NCBI GenBank assembly: GCA_015487335.1
Contig: WFPZ01000112.1
Coordinates: 1-12,552 of the forward strand
DNA from: Paracoccaceae bacterium
Lineage (GTDB): Bacteria; Pseudomonadota; Alphaproteobacteria; Rhodobacterales; Rhodobacteraceae
Length of the DNA stretch: 12,552 nt
Direction: 5' to 3'
Both the position numbers and the translations under genes were made by a program. Positions 1 through 6,284 of this stretch are shown here, piece by piece. How positions within the stretch are numbered: position 1 is the first letter of the stretch; each line of letters opens with the position of its first letter. The notes beneath the pieces were generated by a model, which made no database searches, had not been told where the DNA came from, and saw only the letters and a program-made list of their open reading frames with translations.

Positions 1-282
1 AAGGTCGGGATCAAGTTCCAGCAGATCCAGAAATACGAAACCGGGATGAACCGCGTCAGCGCCTCGCGCCTGTGGGACATTTCCGAGGCCCTGGATGTTC
101 CCGTGAGCTTCTTCTTCGAGGGGATCGAGGAGCACCGGAACGATGATTCCGGCTCGACCGTCCCCGGCGACATCCTTGCCGACAAGGAAGCCCTGGAGCT
201 GGTGCGCTCCTACTACGCCATTCCCGAAAACCAGCGTCGTCGCCTGTTCGATCTGGCGCGCGTGCTCTCCGACGTTGCCTGA
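1..282 (+). CDS. XRE-family helix-turn-helix transcriptional regulator, C-terminal part (5' end cut by window)
   Basis: The reading frame is open from base 1 and ends with TGA at 280-282, giving 93 visible residues. The first visible residues hold the second half of a Cro/C1-type helix-turn-helix, including FQQIQKYETG and NRVSASRLWDIS, followed by VPVSFFFEG. That wording is typical of a widespread alphaproteobacterial XRE family that includes the rhizobial regulator PraR. The tail (about residues 55-93) is helical and ends LFDLARVLSDVA. Family members are usually about 120-145 residues, so roughly 35-50 N-terminal residues are probably missing to the left. The family binds DNA as a dimer in the cytoplasm. 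The target genes cannot be read from this window. The internal ATG at position 46 lies inside the HTH and is not the real start. Confidence 0.88.
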   Translation, partial: KVGIKFQQIQKYETGMNRVSASRLWDISEALDVPVSFFFEGIEEHRNDDSGSTVPGDILADKEALELVRSYYAIPENQRRRLFDLARVLSDVA

Positions 283-285
283 GGC

Positions 286-314
286 CTGACATTCGCCGGG
301 CGCCCTGCTAGACG
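286..314 (+). promoter_or_regulatory. Candidate promoter for the hisN-like gene
   Basis: CTGACA at 286-291 is one base from TTGACA. Fourteen bases after CTGACAT comes GCTAGACG at 307-314, which fits most of the alphaproteobacterial (Caulobacter-type) -10 consensus GCTANAWC. Transcription would start near 320, giving a leader of about 20 bases before the GTG at 339. Pattern match only. Confidence 0.3.
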
Positions 315-338
315 GGGGCAGAAGCAGGGACAGCCCGG

Positions 339-1151
339 GTGTCGACAATGGACCAATCCGAAAAAGATGCGCTGGCGATGGCGGCCCACGAGGCCGCTGA
401 CGCCGCGCGCCATGTCACCCTTTCCTATTTCCGCAACGGCCAGCTGGGCACCAGCAACAAGGCCCACCGCGGCTTCGATCCGGTCACCCGGGCCGACCGC
501 GAGGCGGAAGAGGCAATGCGCGCCGTCCTGCAGCGGCTGCGCCCGGACGATGCGGTGCTGGGCGAGGAGCACGGCGAAACACCGGGCACCTCCGGCCTGA
601 CATGGGTGCTCGACCCGATCGACGGCACCCGCGGCTTCATCTCGGGCACGCCCACCTGGGGCACGCTGGTTTCCGTGCGCGATGCCGACGGCCCGCTGTT
701 CGGCCTGATCGATCAGCCCTGGACCGACGAGCGTTTCGTCGGCGGATTCGGCCGGGCCGAGTTGCAGCGCCATGGCAGGACGGTGCCGCTGAGGGTGCGC
801 CCGGCACCGGGGCTTGGCGAGGCGATTCTCTTCAGCACCTTCCCCGAGATCGGCACTCCCGCCGAAGCCGCAGCCTTCGCCGCGCTTTCGCAAGAGGTGA
901 TGCTCACCCGCTATGGCATGGATTGCTACGCCTATGCGCTGCTGGCGGCCGGCAATATCGACCTGGTGGTCGAGGCGGGGTTGTTCGCCTACGATGTCCA
1001 GGCCCCGATCGCGGTGATCGAGGCGGCCGGCGGCATCGTCACCGACTGGCGCGGCCGCCCGGTGCACGAGGGCGGGCGGGTGCTGGCGGCGGCCAGCCGG
1101 GAGCTGCACGAGGCGGCGCTGGAGATTCTCGCCCGCGCCCCCGAGGGCTGA
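339..1151 (+). CDS. hisN: Histidinol-phosphatase, inositol monophosphatase-like family (HisN type)
   Basis: This 270-residue protein belongs to the Mg2+-dependent, Li+-sensitive inositol monophosphatase superfamily. The metal-binding signatures are visible in order: GEE at 75-77, DPIDGT at 92-97, and YDVQAPIAVIEAAGG from 218 with D219 as the expected third-site aspartate. The continuation after DPIDGT as RGFISGTPTWGTL is characteristic of the HisN branch. That branch dephosphorylates L-histidinol phosphate in histidine synthesis, in the cytoplasm. Length is normal for the family. I chose the GTG at 339 because GCAGGGA (324-330) lies 8 bases upstream. The ATG at 348 would sit too far from that ribosome binding site. 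No other his gene lies nearby, so an IMPase or related sugar-phosphate phosphatase role is possible. The next gene starts 133 bases downstream after hairpin-rich sequence, so it is probably transcribed separately. Confidence 0.87.
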   Translation: MSTMDQSEKDALAMAAHEAADAARHVTLSYFRNGQLGTSNKAHRGFDPVTRADREAEEAMRAVLQRLRPDDAVLGEEHGETPGTSGLTWVLDPIDGTRGFISGTPTWGTLVSVRDADGPLFGLIDQPWTDERFVGGFGRAELQRHGRTVPLRVRPAPGLGEAILFSTFPEIGTPAEAAAFAALSQEVMLTRYGMDCYAYALLAAGNIDLVVEAGLFAYDVQAPIAVIEAAGGIVTDWRGRPVHEGGRVLAAASRELHEAALEILARAPEG

Positions 1152-1155
1152 TCGC

Positions 1156-1172
1156 GCCGGGGCTTGCCCGGC
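1156..1172 (+). terminator. GC hairpin just after the hisN stop, possible weak terminator
   Basis: GCCGGG (1156-1161) pairs with CCCGGC (1167-1172) around a 5-base loop, starting 5 bases after the stop codon. No run of T follows, so it is not a classical intrinsic terminator. It could be a 3'-end stabilising hairpin or chance in GC-rich DNA. Confidence 0.25.
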
Positions 1173-1217
1173 AGGTTGCTGCCCGGCTATCCTGCGGCCG
1201 CTGGCCCCGAGCTCTTC

Positions 1218-1270
1218 GCCCCTTTCCGTCGGTGCCCGCCCACGCTTCATCCGAAAGGGGCCGAATGAAG
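1218..1270 (+). promoter_or_regulatory. Overlapping inverted repeats in the leader of the 8-oxoguanine deaminase gene
   Basis: GCCCCTTTC (1218-1226) is perfectly complementary to GAAAGGGGC (1253-1261), with a 26-base loop. CTTCAT (1245-1250) is complementary to ATGAAG (1265-1270). The two stems interleave: one arm of the second lies in the loop of the first, and one arm of the first lies in the loop of the second. They could therefore form a pseudoknot or two competing folds. The ribosome binding site (GGAGGG, 1274-1279) starts 4 bases downstream. The repeats are directly visible; a regulatory role is inference. Confidence 0.35.
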
Positions 1271-1284
1271 TGTGGAGGGCTTGC

Positions 1285-2625
1285 ATGAGCCGGGAAATCC
1301 TCATCCGTGATGCCGAGTGCATCGTGACCATGAACGATGCGCGCCAGGAGCTTTCTCGCGCCGATATCCTGATTCGCGGTGGCGTGATCTCCGAGGTGGG
1401 CGAGGGGCTGGAAAGCGCAGGCGAGCAGGTGCTGGCGCAGGGCTGCGTCGTGACGCCGGGGCTGGTGAACACCCATCATCACCTCTACCAGACGCTGACC
1501 CGCGCCGTGCCCGGGGCGCAGGATGCGCTGCTGTTCGGCTGGCTCGGGGCGCTCTATCCCGTCTGGGCGCGTTTCGGCCCCGAAGAGATGCGCATCTCCG
1601 CGCTGATCGGCCTGGCGGAGCTGGCGCTTTCGGGCTGCTCGTTGAGTTCCGATCACCTCTATCTCTACCCCAACGGCGCCCGGCTGGACGACACCATCGA
1701 GGCCGCCGCCGAGATCGGGCTGCGCTTTCACCCCACGCGCGGGGCGATGTCGATCGGCGAAAGCGCCGGCGGCCTGCCGCCCGACAGTCTGGTGGAGCGC
1801 GAAGATGATATCCTTCAGGACTGCATCCGGGTGATCGATGCATTCCACGACACCGCGCCCGGTGCCATGGTGCGCGTGGGCGTGGCGCCCTGCTCGCCCT
1901 TTTCGGTGAGCCGCGAACTGATGCGCGACGCCGCCCTGCTGGCCCGCGACAAGGGCGTGATGCTGCACACTCACCTGGCCGAGAATGACGAGGACATCGC
2001 CTATTCGCTTGAAACCTTCGGCTGCCGCCCGGGGCAGTATGCCGAAGATCTGGGCTGGACCGGGCCGGATGTGTGGCATGCCCATTGCGTGAAGCTGGAT
2101 TGTTCGGAAATTGAAATGTTTTCCCGCTCAGGCACCGGGATTGCCCATTGCCCATGTTCGAATTGTCGCCTCGGGTCGGGCATCGCCCCCGTCCGCAAGA
2201 TGCGGGATTCGGGGGTCAGGGTGGGGCTTGGCGTCGATGGTTCGGCCTCGAATGATGCGGGCAACCTGATGGCCGAGGCCCGCCAGGCGATGCTGCTGCA
2301 AAGGGTGGCCGGGGGGAGCGGTGCGATGAGTGCGCGCGAGGCGCTGGAGATCACCACCCGCGGCGGGGCCGAGGTGCTGGGGCGCGACGACTGCGGCCGG
2401 ATCGCGCCGGGCATGCGTGCCGACATCGCCATCTGGGATGTCTCGGGCATCGAGAGCGCCGGCAGCTGGGATCCGGCAGCGCTGCTGCTGGCCGGCCCGC
2501 AGCGGGTGCGCGATCTGTTCGTGGAAGGCCGGCAGGTGGTGCGCGACGGGCAGCTGACCACCATCGACCTGCCCCGGGCGATCGAGCGCCACAACGCCCT
2601 GGCCCGGAATCTGGCCGGCAGCTGA
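1285..2625 (+). CDS. 8-oxoguanine deaminase (amidohydrolase superfamily, AtzB/TrzN-like branch)
   Basis: This 446-residue zinc amidohydrolase of the cytosine deaminase-like group should hydrolyse 8-oxoguanine to urate and ammonia in the cytoplasm. Metal-site motifs are in order: NTHHHL with histidines 64-66, HTHLAE at 228-233 (H228/H230), HAHC with H267, and GVDGSASND with D318. The stretches DHLYLYPNG and TRGAMSIGESAGGLPPDS are wording I associate with the characterised Pseudomonas 8-oxoguanine deaminase group. Many databases mislabel that group as hydroxyatrazine or hydroxydechloroatrazine hydrolase. I chose the ATG at 1285 because GGAGGG (1274-1279) lies 5 bases upstream. A GTG at 1270 in the same frame would put that site inside the coding sequence. 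The gene converges on a guanine deaminase 53 bases away, which supports a purine role. Substrate is inferred from family wording; isocytosine or other aminated heterocycles are possible alternatives. Confidence 0.85.
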   Translation: MSREILIRDAECIVTMNDARQELSRADILIRGGVISEVGEGLESAGEQVLAQGCVVTPGLVNTHHHLYQTLTRAVPGAQDALLFGWLGALYPVWARFGPEEMRISALIGLAELALSGCSLSSDHLYLYPNGARLDDTIEAAAEIGLRFHPTRGAMSIGESAGGLPPDSLVEREDDILQDCIRVIDAFHDTAPGAMVRVGVAPCSPFSVSRELMRDAALLARDKGVMLHTHLAENDEDIAYSLETFGCRPGQYAEDLGWTGPDVWHAHCVKLDCSEIEMFSRSGTGIAHCPCSNCRLGSGIAPVRKMRDSGVRVGLGVDGSASNDAGNLMAEARQAMLLQRVAGGSGAMSAREALEITTRGGAEVLGRDDCGRIAPGMRADIAIWDVSGIESAGSWDPAALLLAGPQRVRDLFVEGRQVVRDGQLTTIDLPRAIERHNALARNLAGS

Positions 2626-2678
2626 AGCCGGCAACCGGGAAGGGCGCCAGATACGCACTCGGCGCGCGGCGCCGGCGG
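2626..2678. other. Convergent intergenic gap with a short GC hairpin
   Basis: This 53-base gap separates the 3' ends of the two convergent deaminase genes. GGCGC (2661-2665) pairs with GCGCC (2669-2673) around a 3-base loop. Neither strand has a T-run after it, so I do not call an intrinsic terminator. Nothing else is visible here. Confidence 0.3.
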
Positions 2679-4016
2679 TCAGCGGGTGGCGATGCCAGCC
2701 TCTCCCTTGCTTTCGGGCAGCGCGCGCCCGTTCACCCACACCGCGCGGACGGCCCGGTCGTCGCCCATCATGATGGTCGGAAACAGCGCCTCCCAGAAGG
2801 TCTCGGCGCGGGCGGCGCGCTGGGCGATGGCCGGCGTCGAGGCCAGATCGAGCACCACCAGATCCGCCTCCAGTCCCGGGGCGAGATTGCCGATCCTGTC
2901 GTCCAGCCGCATCGCCTGCGCCGAGCCACGGGTGGCCAGCCAGTAGAGCTGCGCCGGGTGCAGCGCCGTGCCGCGCAGCTGCCCCACCTCGTAGGCCGCG
3001 GCCATGGTGCGCAGCATCGAGAACGAGGAGCCCCCGCCGGTATCGGTGGCCAGCCCCACCAGCTGGCCTTCCGCCTTCAGCCCGGCCATGTCGAACAGGC
3101 CCGAACCGATGAAGGTGTTGGAGGTGGGGCAGTGAACCACCGCCGCCCCCGCCTCGCGCAGGCGGGCACGCTCGCGCGGCCTGAGGTGGATGGCATGGCC
3201 GAACAGGGCGCCCGGGCCCAGCAGACCGAAGCGTTCGTAGGTGTCCAGGTAATCGCGGGCCTGCGGGAAGAGGCGGGCCACCCATTCCACCTCTTCGGTC
3301 TGTTCGGACAGGTGCGTCTGCATCAGGCAGTCGGGATGCTCGGCCCACAGCGCGCCCAGCGCTTCCAGCTGTTCGGGCGTGGAGGTGGGCGAGAAGCGCG
3401 GCGTGATCGCATAGCCCAGCCGGCCGCGCCCGTGCCATTTCTCGATCAGGGCCTTGCTTTCGTCATGGGCCGTGCGGGCGGTGTCGGTCAGCCCTTCGGG
3501 GGCGTTGCGGTCCATGCAGGTGCGCCCGCCCACCACGCGCAGCCCGCGCCGCTGCGCTTCGGTGAAGAGGGCCTCCACGCTTTGCGAATGGATGGTGCAG
3601 AAGCTGCACACCGTGGTGGTGCCGTGGGCCAGGGTGAGGTCGAAATAGGTGGCGGCAACGCGCGCTGCGTGGTCCGGGTCGCCAAAGCGCATCTCTTCGG
3701 GGAATGTGTAGCTGTTCAGCCAGTCGATCAGCCGCTTGCCCCAGCTGGCGATGATCCCCGTCTGCGGATAGTGCACGTGGGCATCAATGAACCCGGCGGT
3801 GATCAGCCCCTCGCCGTAATCGGTGATTTCAGCCTCTGGGTGGGCGGCGCGCAGCTCGTCTGCCTCGCCCACCGCGGCAATCCGCCCCTCCGCCACCAGC
3901 ACCGCGCCACGCCGGCGCCAGCGCGCGGCCTCGTCCACCGGCACCTCGAAAGGGTCTGCCTCGAAGGCCAGCGTCTGGCCCAGAAGAAGCTGCTTTTCGC
4001 CCATGTTCCCGCCCAT
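2679..4016 (-). CDS. guaD: Guanine deaminase
   Basis: This 445-residue amidohydrolase converts guanine to xanthine and ammonia in purine catabolism or salvage, in the cytoplasm. The zinc-site pattern matches the GuaD family: GFIDAHVHYPQ with H80 and H82, QTHLSEQ with H235, FGHAIHL with H274, and ATDTGGG with D325. CSFCTIHS (138-144) and HCPTSNTFIGSGLFD (from 295) are also typical guanine deaminase segments. Length matches the usual 430-450 residues. The upstream sequence on the minus strand has GGAGG 4 bases before the ATG at 4016. A second in-frame ATG at 4004, preceded by GGCGGG, is a possible alternative start. The gene is divergent from mgtE and convergent with the 8-oxoguanine deaminase gene. 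No xanthine dehydrogenase or uricase genes are in view, so the rest of the pathway must lie elsewhere. Confidence 0.95.
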   Translation of the reverse strand: MGGNMGEKQLLLGQTLAFEADPFEVPVDEAARWRRRGAVLVAEGRIAAVGEADELRAAHPEAEITDYGEGLITAGFIDAHVHYPQTGIIASWGKRLIDWLNSYTFPEEMRFGDPDHAARVAATYFDLTLAHGTTTVCSFCTIHSQSVEALFTEAQRRGLRVVGGRTCMDRNAPEGLTDTARTAHDESKALIEKWHGRGRLGYAITPRFSPTSTPEQLEALGALWAEHPDCLMQTHLSEQTEEVEWVARLFPQARDYLDTYERFGLLGPGALFGHAIHLRPRERARLREAGAAVVHCPTSNTFIGSGLFDMAGLKAEGQLVGLATDTGGGSSFSMLRTMAAAYEVGQLRGTALHPAQLYWLATRGSAQAMRLDDRIGNLAPGLEADLVVLDLASTPAIAQRAARAETFWEALFPTIMMGDDRAVRAVWVNGRALPESKGEAGIATR

Positions 4017-4052
4017 GGTTCCTCCGGTCCGCCAAGGATACGCCGAAGACGC

Positions 4053-4081
4053 ATCCTAAAGCCCGGGATCGTGCCGGTAAA
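4053..4081 (-). promoter_or_regulatory. Candidate guaD promoter
   Basis: Read on the minus strand, TTTACC (4081-4076) and TAGGAT (4058-4053) are separated by 17 bases. Each matches 4 of 6 bases of the sigma-70 -35 and -10 consensus. Transcription would start near 4046, about 30 bases before the ATG. An imperfect inverted repeat, GGATACG (4036-4042) with CGCATCC (4050-4056), covers the -10 and start region and could be an operator. Pattern match only. Confidence 0.3.
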
Positions 4082-4146
4082 TCGCTCATTTCCTCTGTTT
4101 TCCTGAAGCTGTTTTGCCTAATGTGCGCGCAAACGGGGGCAGGTTG

Positions 4147-5529
4147 ATGACAGAGAACACCGCAATCGAAGAAGAGCGCGACGACGATGCCTATGTGCTC
4201 GACAAGGGCACGGTCGCGGCCGTTCTCGAGGCCGTCGAACAGCGCGATTCAAAGCGCCTGGCCGAGCTGACGGAGCCGCTGCACCCGGCCGACATCGCCG
4301 ACCTTCTGGAACAGATCAGCGAGGCGGACCGGCACGAGCTGATTCGTCTCTACGGGCGCGAGTTCGACGGTGACGTGCTGGCCGAACTTGACGAGGGCGT
4401 GCGCGAGGACGTGGTCGAGACGCTCAGCCCCGAAGCGCTGGCCGGGGCGGTGCGCGAGCTGGAATCGGATGATGTGGTCGACATCATCGAAGATCTCGAC
4501 GAGCCCCAGCAGGAAGCGATTCTCGACGCGCTGGAAGACGCCGACAGGGTGGCCGTCGAGCAGGCGCTTACCTATCCGGAGTTCTCCGCCGGCCGCCTGA
4601 TGCAGCGCGAGACGGTCACCGTGCCCGAGCACTGGACGGTGGGCGAGGCGATCGACTTCCTGCGCAGCGCCGAGGAGCTGCCCGAGCAGTTCTACCATGT
4701 CATCCTGGTCAACCCCCGGCACGAGCCGGTGGGCTACGTCACCCTCGGCCGGCTGCTTTCGAGCCGGCGCGACACGAAGCTCAAGGACATCACCGAGGAC
4801 AGTTTCCGCACCTTCCAGGTGAACGAGGACGAGGCCGACGTGGCCTATGCCTTCAACCAGTATCACCTCATTTCCGCCCCCGTGGTCGACGAGCAGGGCC
4901 GTCTGGTGGGGGTGATCACCATCGACGATGCGATGAACGTGCTCGACGAGGAGCACGAGGAGGACATCCTCCGCCTGGCCGGGGTGGGCGAAAGCTCCAT
5001 GTCCGACAACGTTCTGGAAACCACCCGGCAACGTTTCCCGTGGCTCGCCGTCAATCTGGTGACCGCGATCATCGCCTCGCTGGTGATTGCCCTGTTCGAG
5101 GATACCATCGCGCGTTTCGTGGCCCTGGCGGTGCTGATGCCGATCGTGGCCTCCATGGGCGGCAATGCCGGCACCCAGTCCCTGACGGTGGCGGTGCGCG
5201 CCATCGCCACGCGCGACCTTACCGGCTCCAACGTCTGGCGGGTGATCCGACGTGAGGCCCTGGTGGGGCTGGCCAACGGGCTTCTGTTTGCGGTGATCAT
5301 GGGGGCTGTCGGCGTCATCTGGTTCGGCTCGCCCGCCCTGGGGCTGGTGATCGCCGCGGCGATGGTGATCAACCTGGTCGTCGCCGGCCTGGCCGGGATC
5401 CTGATCCCGGTGGTGCTCGAAAAGCTGGGCATCGACCCGGCCCTGGCCTCGGGCGCCTTCGTGACCACCGTCACCGATGTGGTCGGCTTCTTCGCCTTCC
5501 TCGGCCTTGCGGCCATCTTCCTTCTGTGA
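4147..5529 (+). CDS. mgtE: Magnesium transporter MgtE
   Basis: This 460-residue inner-membrane Mg2+ channel/transporter has the full MgtE architecture. An acidic N-terminal superhelical domain (about 25-140) is followed by two CBS domains (about 145-265) that sense cytosolic Mg2+, a connecting helix, and five membrane helices from about 298 to 460. The pore signatures are present: PIVASMGGNAGTQS (MGGNAGTQS at 337-345) and TTVTDVVGF, with D444 equivalent to the Mg2+-selecting aspartate of the Thermus protein. Length is normal. I prefer the ATG at 4147, preceded by a GGGGGCAGG tract. TTG (4114) and GTG (4123) would extend the frame upstream but lack an obvious ribosome binding site. The stop is followed after 8 bases by the folate cyclo-ligase start, so the two are probably co-transcribed. 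I saw no convincing Mg2+ riboswitch in the 130-base leader shared divergently with guaD. Confidence 0.95.
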   Translation: MTENTAIEEERDDDAYVLDKGTVAAVLEAVEQRDSKRLAELTEPLHPADIADLLEQISEADRHELIRLYGREFDGDVLAELDEGVREDVVETLSPEALAGAVRELESDDVVDIIEDLDEPQQEAILDALEDADRVAVEQALTYPEFSAGRLMQRETVTVPEHWTVGEAIDFLRSAEELPEQFYHVILVNPRHEPVGYVTLGRLLSSRRDTKLKDITEDSFRTFQVNEDEADVAYAFNQYHLISAPVVDEQGRLVGVITIDDAMNVLDEEHEEDILRLAGVGESSMSDNVLETTRQRFPWLAVNLVTAIIASLVIALFEDTIARFVALAVLMPIVASMGGNAGTQSLTVAVRAIATRDLTGSNVWRVIRREALVGLANGLLFAVIMGAVGVIWFGSPALGLVIAAAMVINLVVAGLAGILIPVVLEKLGIDPALASGAFVTTVTDVVGFFAFLGLAAIFLL

Positions 5530-5537
5530 GGCCCGGC

Positions 5538-6110
5538 ATGCCGGGGGAGGACATCGCCAGGCTCAAGCAGCAGGCCCGAAAGGCGGCGCTGGCACGGCGC
5601 AAGGCGGCGCAGGCGGCCGGTGGCGATGCGGAAGCGAACAGCCACCTGCTGGAGTTTCTCGCCCCGCTGGCGGGCCGGCCCGTGGCCGGCTACATGCCCA
5701 TACGCTCCGAGATCAGCCCCCTGCCGGCCATGGCGCGGCTCAGCCGCCACGGCCCCGTCGGCGTGCCGGTAATCCCCGGTGCGGGCCGGCCGCTGGCCTT
5801 TCACCGCTGGCACCCCGGCGCGGCGATGAAGCCGGGCCCCTTCGGCGCCGATGTGCCGGTAGAGGGCGAAGAGATCGTTCCCCGCGTGCTCATCGTGCCG
5901 CTGGTGGCTTATGACGCGGCAGGCTACCGGTTGGGCTATGGCGGCGGCTTCTACGACCGCACGCTGGAGAAGCTGCGCCGCGCCGGCCCGGTTCTGGCGG
6001 TGGGGCTGGCCTACGCTGCCCAGCAGTCCGACGGCCCGTTGCCGGTGGAGCCCACCGACCAGCGCCTCGATGCGGTGGTGACCGAAAAGGGCGTGCACCG
6101 TTTCGGCTGA
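5538..6110 (+). CDS. fthC: 5-formyltetrahydrofolate cyclo-ligase (5,10-methenyltetrahydrofolate synthetase)
   Basis: This 190-residue cytoplasmic enzyme uses Mg-ATP to convert 5-formyltetrahydrofolate to 5,10-methenyltetrahydrofolate, returning the storage or inhibitory folate to the active pool. Motifs are in the expected order: an N-terminal basic helix (KAALARRKAA), YMPIRSEISPLPA for nucleotide and substrate binding, VPLVAYDAAGYRLGYGGGFY, and YDR at 139-141, the family signature. Length is typical. I chose the ATG at 5538 because TGAGG (5527-5531), which includes the mgtE stop codon, lies 6 bases upstream. A GTG at 5526 overlaps the mgtE stop in GTGA fashion and is a less likely start. Translation is likely coupled to mgtE. 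A hairpin directly after the stop looks like the end of this transcript. In many bacteria the 6S RNA gene lies just upstream of this gene; there is no room for it here. Confidence 0.93.
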   Translation: MPGEDIARLKQQARKAALARRKAAQAAGGDAEANSHLLEFLAPLAGRPVAGYMPIRSEISPLPAMARLSRHGPVGVPVIPGAGRPLAFHRWHPGAAMKPGPFGADVPVEGEEIVPRVLIVPLVAYDAAGYRLGYGGGFYDRTLEKLRRAGPVLAVGLAYAAQQSDGPLPVEPTDQRLDAVVTEKGVHRFG

Positions 6111-6140
6111 AACGGCGGCGGGGCCGTTCCTTTCGTTCCT
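6111..6140 (+). terminator. Likely intrinsic terminator of the mgtE-fthC transcript
   Basis: AACGGC (6111-6116) pairs perfectly with GCCGTT (6123-6128) around a 6-base loop, starting directly after the fthC stop codon. It is followed by the T-rich stretch CCTTTCGTTCCT. The T-run is interrupted, so termination may be partial. Confidence 0.5.
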
Positions 6141-6143
6141 GTC

Positions 6144-6180
6144 TTCAATGCCTTGCAAATATCCCCGCCGGAGGCATGAA
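6144..6180 (+). repeat. Hairpin-forming intergenic repeat-like element, copy 1
   Basis: TTC (6144-6146) and ATGCCT (6148-6153) pair with AGGCATGAA (6172-6180) through a 9-bp stem with one bulged A. The loop reads TGCAAATATCCCCGCCGG. The order CTTCA, GCCT, CAAATA, CCC or GGGG, TGAA recurs at about 9001-9034 as CTTCA, GCCT, GAAATA, GGGGG, TGAA. Elements of this wording (CTTCATCTTGCC followed by AAATACTCC) are familiar to me from Rhodobacteraceae intergenic regions. That is recollection, not a search result. Confidence 0.4.
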
Positions 6181-6249
6181 TCCTGTCCGTTGCGCGGGAG
6201 TGTTTTCGGACAGAAGAAGAGAGAAGGCGCAGATCCGGCTTTTCCGCTC

Positions 6250-6277
6250 TTGCCATGGTCGGGGCAGGGCCATAGCA
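6250..6277 (+). promoter_or_regulatory. Candidate promoter directly before ymdB, possibly giving a leaderless mRNA
   Basis: TTGCCA (6250-6255) and ATAGCA (6272-6277) are 16 bases apart. A start 6-8 bases after the -10 would fall at or next to the ATG at 6285. There is no purine-rich ribosome binding site between 6272 and 6284. Confidence 0.3.
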
Positions 6278-6284
6278 CTCGGGC

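Noticed and set aside
1285..2625. Reading the first deaminase as an atrazine-degradation enzyme (AtzB or TrzN)
   Set aside because: The fold is shared, but the wording around GGLPPDS and the neighbouring guanine deaminase favour 8-oxoguanine. No other triazine-degradation gene or mobile element is present.
2128..3438. Long minus-strand frame spanning the 3' ends of both deaminase genes
   Set aside because: It overlaps guaD on the same strand in another frame and is Arg/Gly/Ala-rich. guaD itself has all its zinc-site motifs.
4017..4146. Mg2+-sensing riboswitch upstream of mgtE
   Set aside because: The leader is short, and none of the multi-stem structure of the M-box or the ykkC-like classes could be recognised in it.
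6111..6284. 6S RNA gene or other known RNA in the 174-base gap after the folate cyclo-ligase gene
   Set aside because: The gap is about the right length and near the right gene. However, it starts with a terminator-like hairpin, then a separate short stem, and I cannot trace the long central-bubble rod typical of 6S RNA. A covariance-model search would decide.
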